In this document: positions 12,255 to 12,832 of the stretch, piece by piece
How the letters are laid out: every line of letters starts with the position of its first letter
Numbering within the stretch: position 1 is the first letter of the stretch
NCBI GenBank assembly: GCA_030691435.1
Contig: JAUYEK010000148.1
Span: 1-12,832, forward strand
Reading direction: 5' to 3'
DNA from: Sulfuricella sp.
Lineage (GTDB): Bacteria; Pseudomonadota; Gammaproteobacteria; Burkholderiales; Sulfuricellaceae
Length of the DNA stretch: 12,832 bases
Program-made: the position numbers and the translations under genes
The notes under the pieces: model-generated
Told to the model about the DNA's origin: nothing
Seen by the model: the letters and a program-made list of their open reading frames with translations, nothing else
Databases searched by the model: none

Positions 12255-12832
12255 ATGAGCAAGAAATGCGTAGCGCCTCACGCCACCCCAAGCGAAGAAG
12301 TTTCGCTTCAAGACCCGACACGGCGTGAATTCGCCAGGAAAAGCCTGTCCCTGCTCGGCGGAGCCGCCCTGATGGCGCTCGTTCCGCCTGGCGTGCGCCA
12401 GGGAGCGTGGGCCGCCGGCTCGGATGCGCCGGAAAAGACCGAGGTCAAGGTCGGCTTCATCCCGCTGACCGATTGCGCTTCGGTGGTGATCGCCTCGGTG
12501 ATGGGTTTCGACAAGAAATACGGCATCAAGATCGTGCCCAGCAAGGAAGCTTCCTGGGCTGGCGTGCGCGACAAGCTGGTGAACGGCGAACTGGATGCCG
12601 CCCATGTGCTGTACGGCCTGATGTATGGCGTGCAGATGGGCATCGGCGGCCAGAAGAAAGACATGGCCGTGCTGATGAATCTCAACCATAACGGCCAGGG
12701 CATCACGCTTTCCAACCAGCTCAAGGCCAAAGGCGCGGTTGACGGCGCATCGCTGGCCAAGCTGATCAAGGCCGAGCCGCGCGAATATACCTTCGCCCAG
12801 ACCTTCCCAACCGGCACCCATGCCATGTGGCT
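12255..12832 (+). CDS. nrtA: Nitrate/nitrite ABC transporter substrate-binding protein, NrtA-like (partial)
   Basis: The frame is open from the ATG at 12255 to the window end, giving 192 residues of a protein that is usually about 400-450. A Tat-type signal is present: PTRREFARKSLSLLGG (21-36), then a hydrophobic stretch and a likely cleavage near AWAA (51-54). The mature part matches the CmpA/NrtA/SsuA-type binding proteins: KVGFIPLTDCASVVIA (65-80), EASWAGVRDKL (98-108), HNGQGITLS (145-153) and TFPTGTHAMWL (183-193). Trp101, Gln148 and His189 correspond to nitrate-contacting residues known from cyanobacterial NrtA, so nitrate is favoured over bicarbonate or sulfonates. AAGGAG at 12243-12248 sets the start. 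It is expected to head an operon with permease and ATPase genes beyond the window, under sigma-54 control. Confidence 0.9.
   Translation, partial: MSKKCVAPHATPSEEVSLQDPTRREFARKSLSLLGGAALMALVPPGVRQGAWAAGSDAPEKTEVKVGFIPLTDCASVVIASVMGFDKKYGIKIVPSKEASWAGVRDKLVNGELDAAHVLYGLMYGVQMGIGGQKKDMAVLMNLNHNGQGITLSNQLKAKGAVDGASLAKLIKAEPREYTFAQTFPTGTHAMW

Overview
The window looks like chromosomal DNA of a GC-rich betaproteobacterium, probably of the Nitrosomonadales/Sulfuricella/Thiobacillus type. This is an inference from codon use, from the families present (HrpA with proteobacterial architecture, seven-iron FdxA, YaiI/UPF0178, a Tat-exported nitrate-type binding protein) and from the abundant palindromic repeats that such genomes carry. 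No search could be run. There are no rRNA, tRNA or CRISPR features.

Layout. (1) 1-1456, minus: the N-terminal 479 residues of pyruvate:ferredoxin/flavodoxin oxidoreductase (nifJ). The frame is closed by an amber codon, but family-like sequence continues beyond it to the window edge. (2) 1457-1855: intergenic region with a strong hairpin, a perfect TATAAT box and a long inverted repeat built of 'cacgaa' units. (3) 1856-5926, plus: hrpA, a DEAH-box RNA helicase carrying two in-frame insertions made of palindromic repeat DNA. (4) 5970-7635: an accessory block with a higBA toxin-antitoxin operon, an internally deleted REP-associated tyrosine transposase (RAYT) between two inverted REP hairpins, and a minus-strand PLD-like protein of unknown role. 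(5) 7837-10374, plus: fdxA, a Tat-exported dienelactone-hydrolase-like protein, a flavin reductase-like protein and a small LETM1-like membrane protein. (6) 10684-11961, plus: an orphan ParA/MinD-type ATPase and yaiI. (7) 11962-12832: a palindromic element, then a sigma-54 promoter with an NtrC-like upstream site driving a nitrate-transporter substrate-binding protein (NrtA-like) that runs off the window.

The genes do not form one pathway. NifJ and FdxA both belong to low-potential electron transfer, and the NrtA-like gene opens what is probably a nitrogen-regulated nitrate uptake operon beyond the right edge. What ties the window together is its load of repeats. One C/T-rich palindrome family occurs both inside hrpA, where it is translated, and between genes, where it is nested inside a 'TGTAGGAGCGGCG' palindrome. 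A second 'cacgaa' family flanks hrpA and yaiI. A third 'gtgggcac' family lies between yaiI and the nitrate gene. The most interesting items are the translated repeats in HrpA, the nifJ amber codon, the nested palindromes, the start-codon hairpin before the flavin reductase gene, the RAYT deletion relic and the orphan PLD-like gene.
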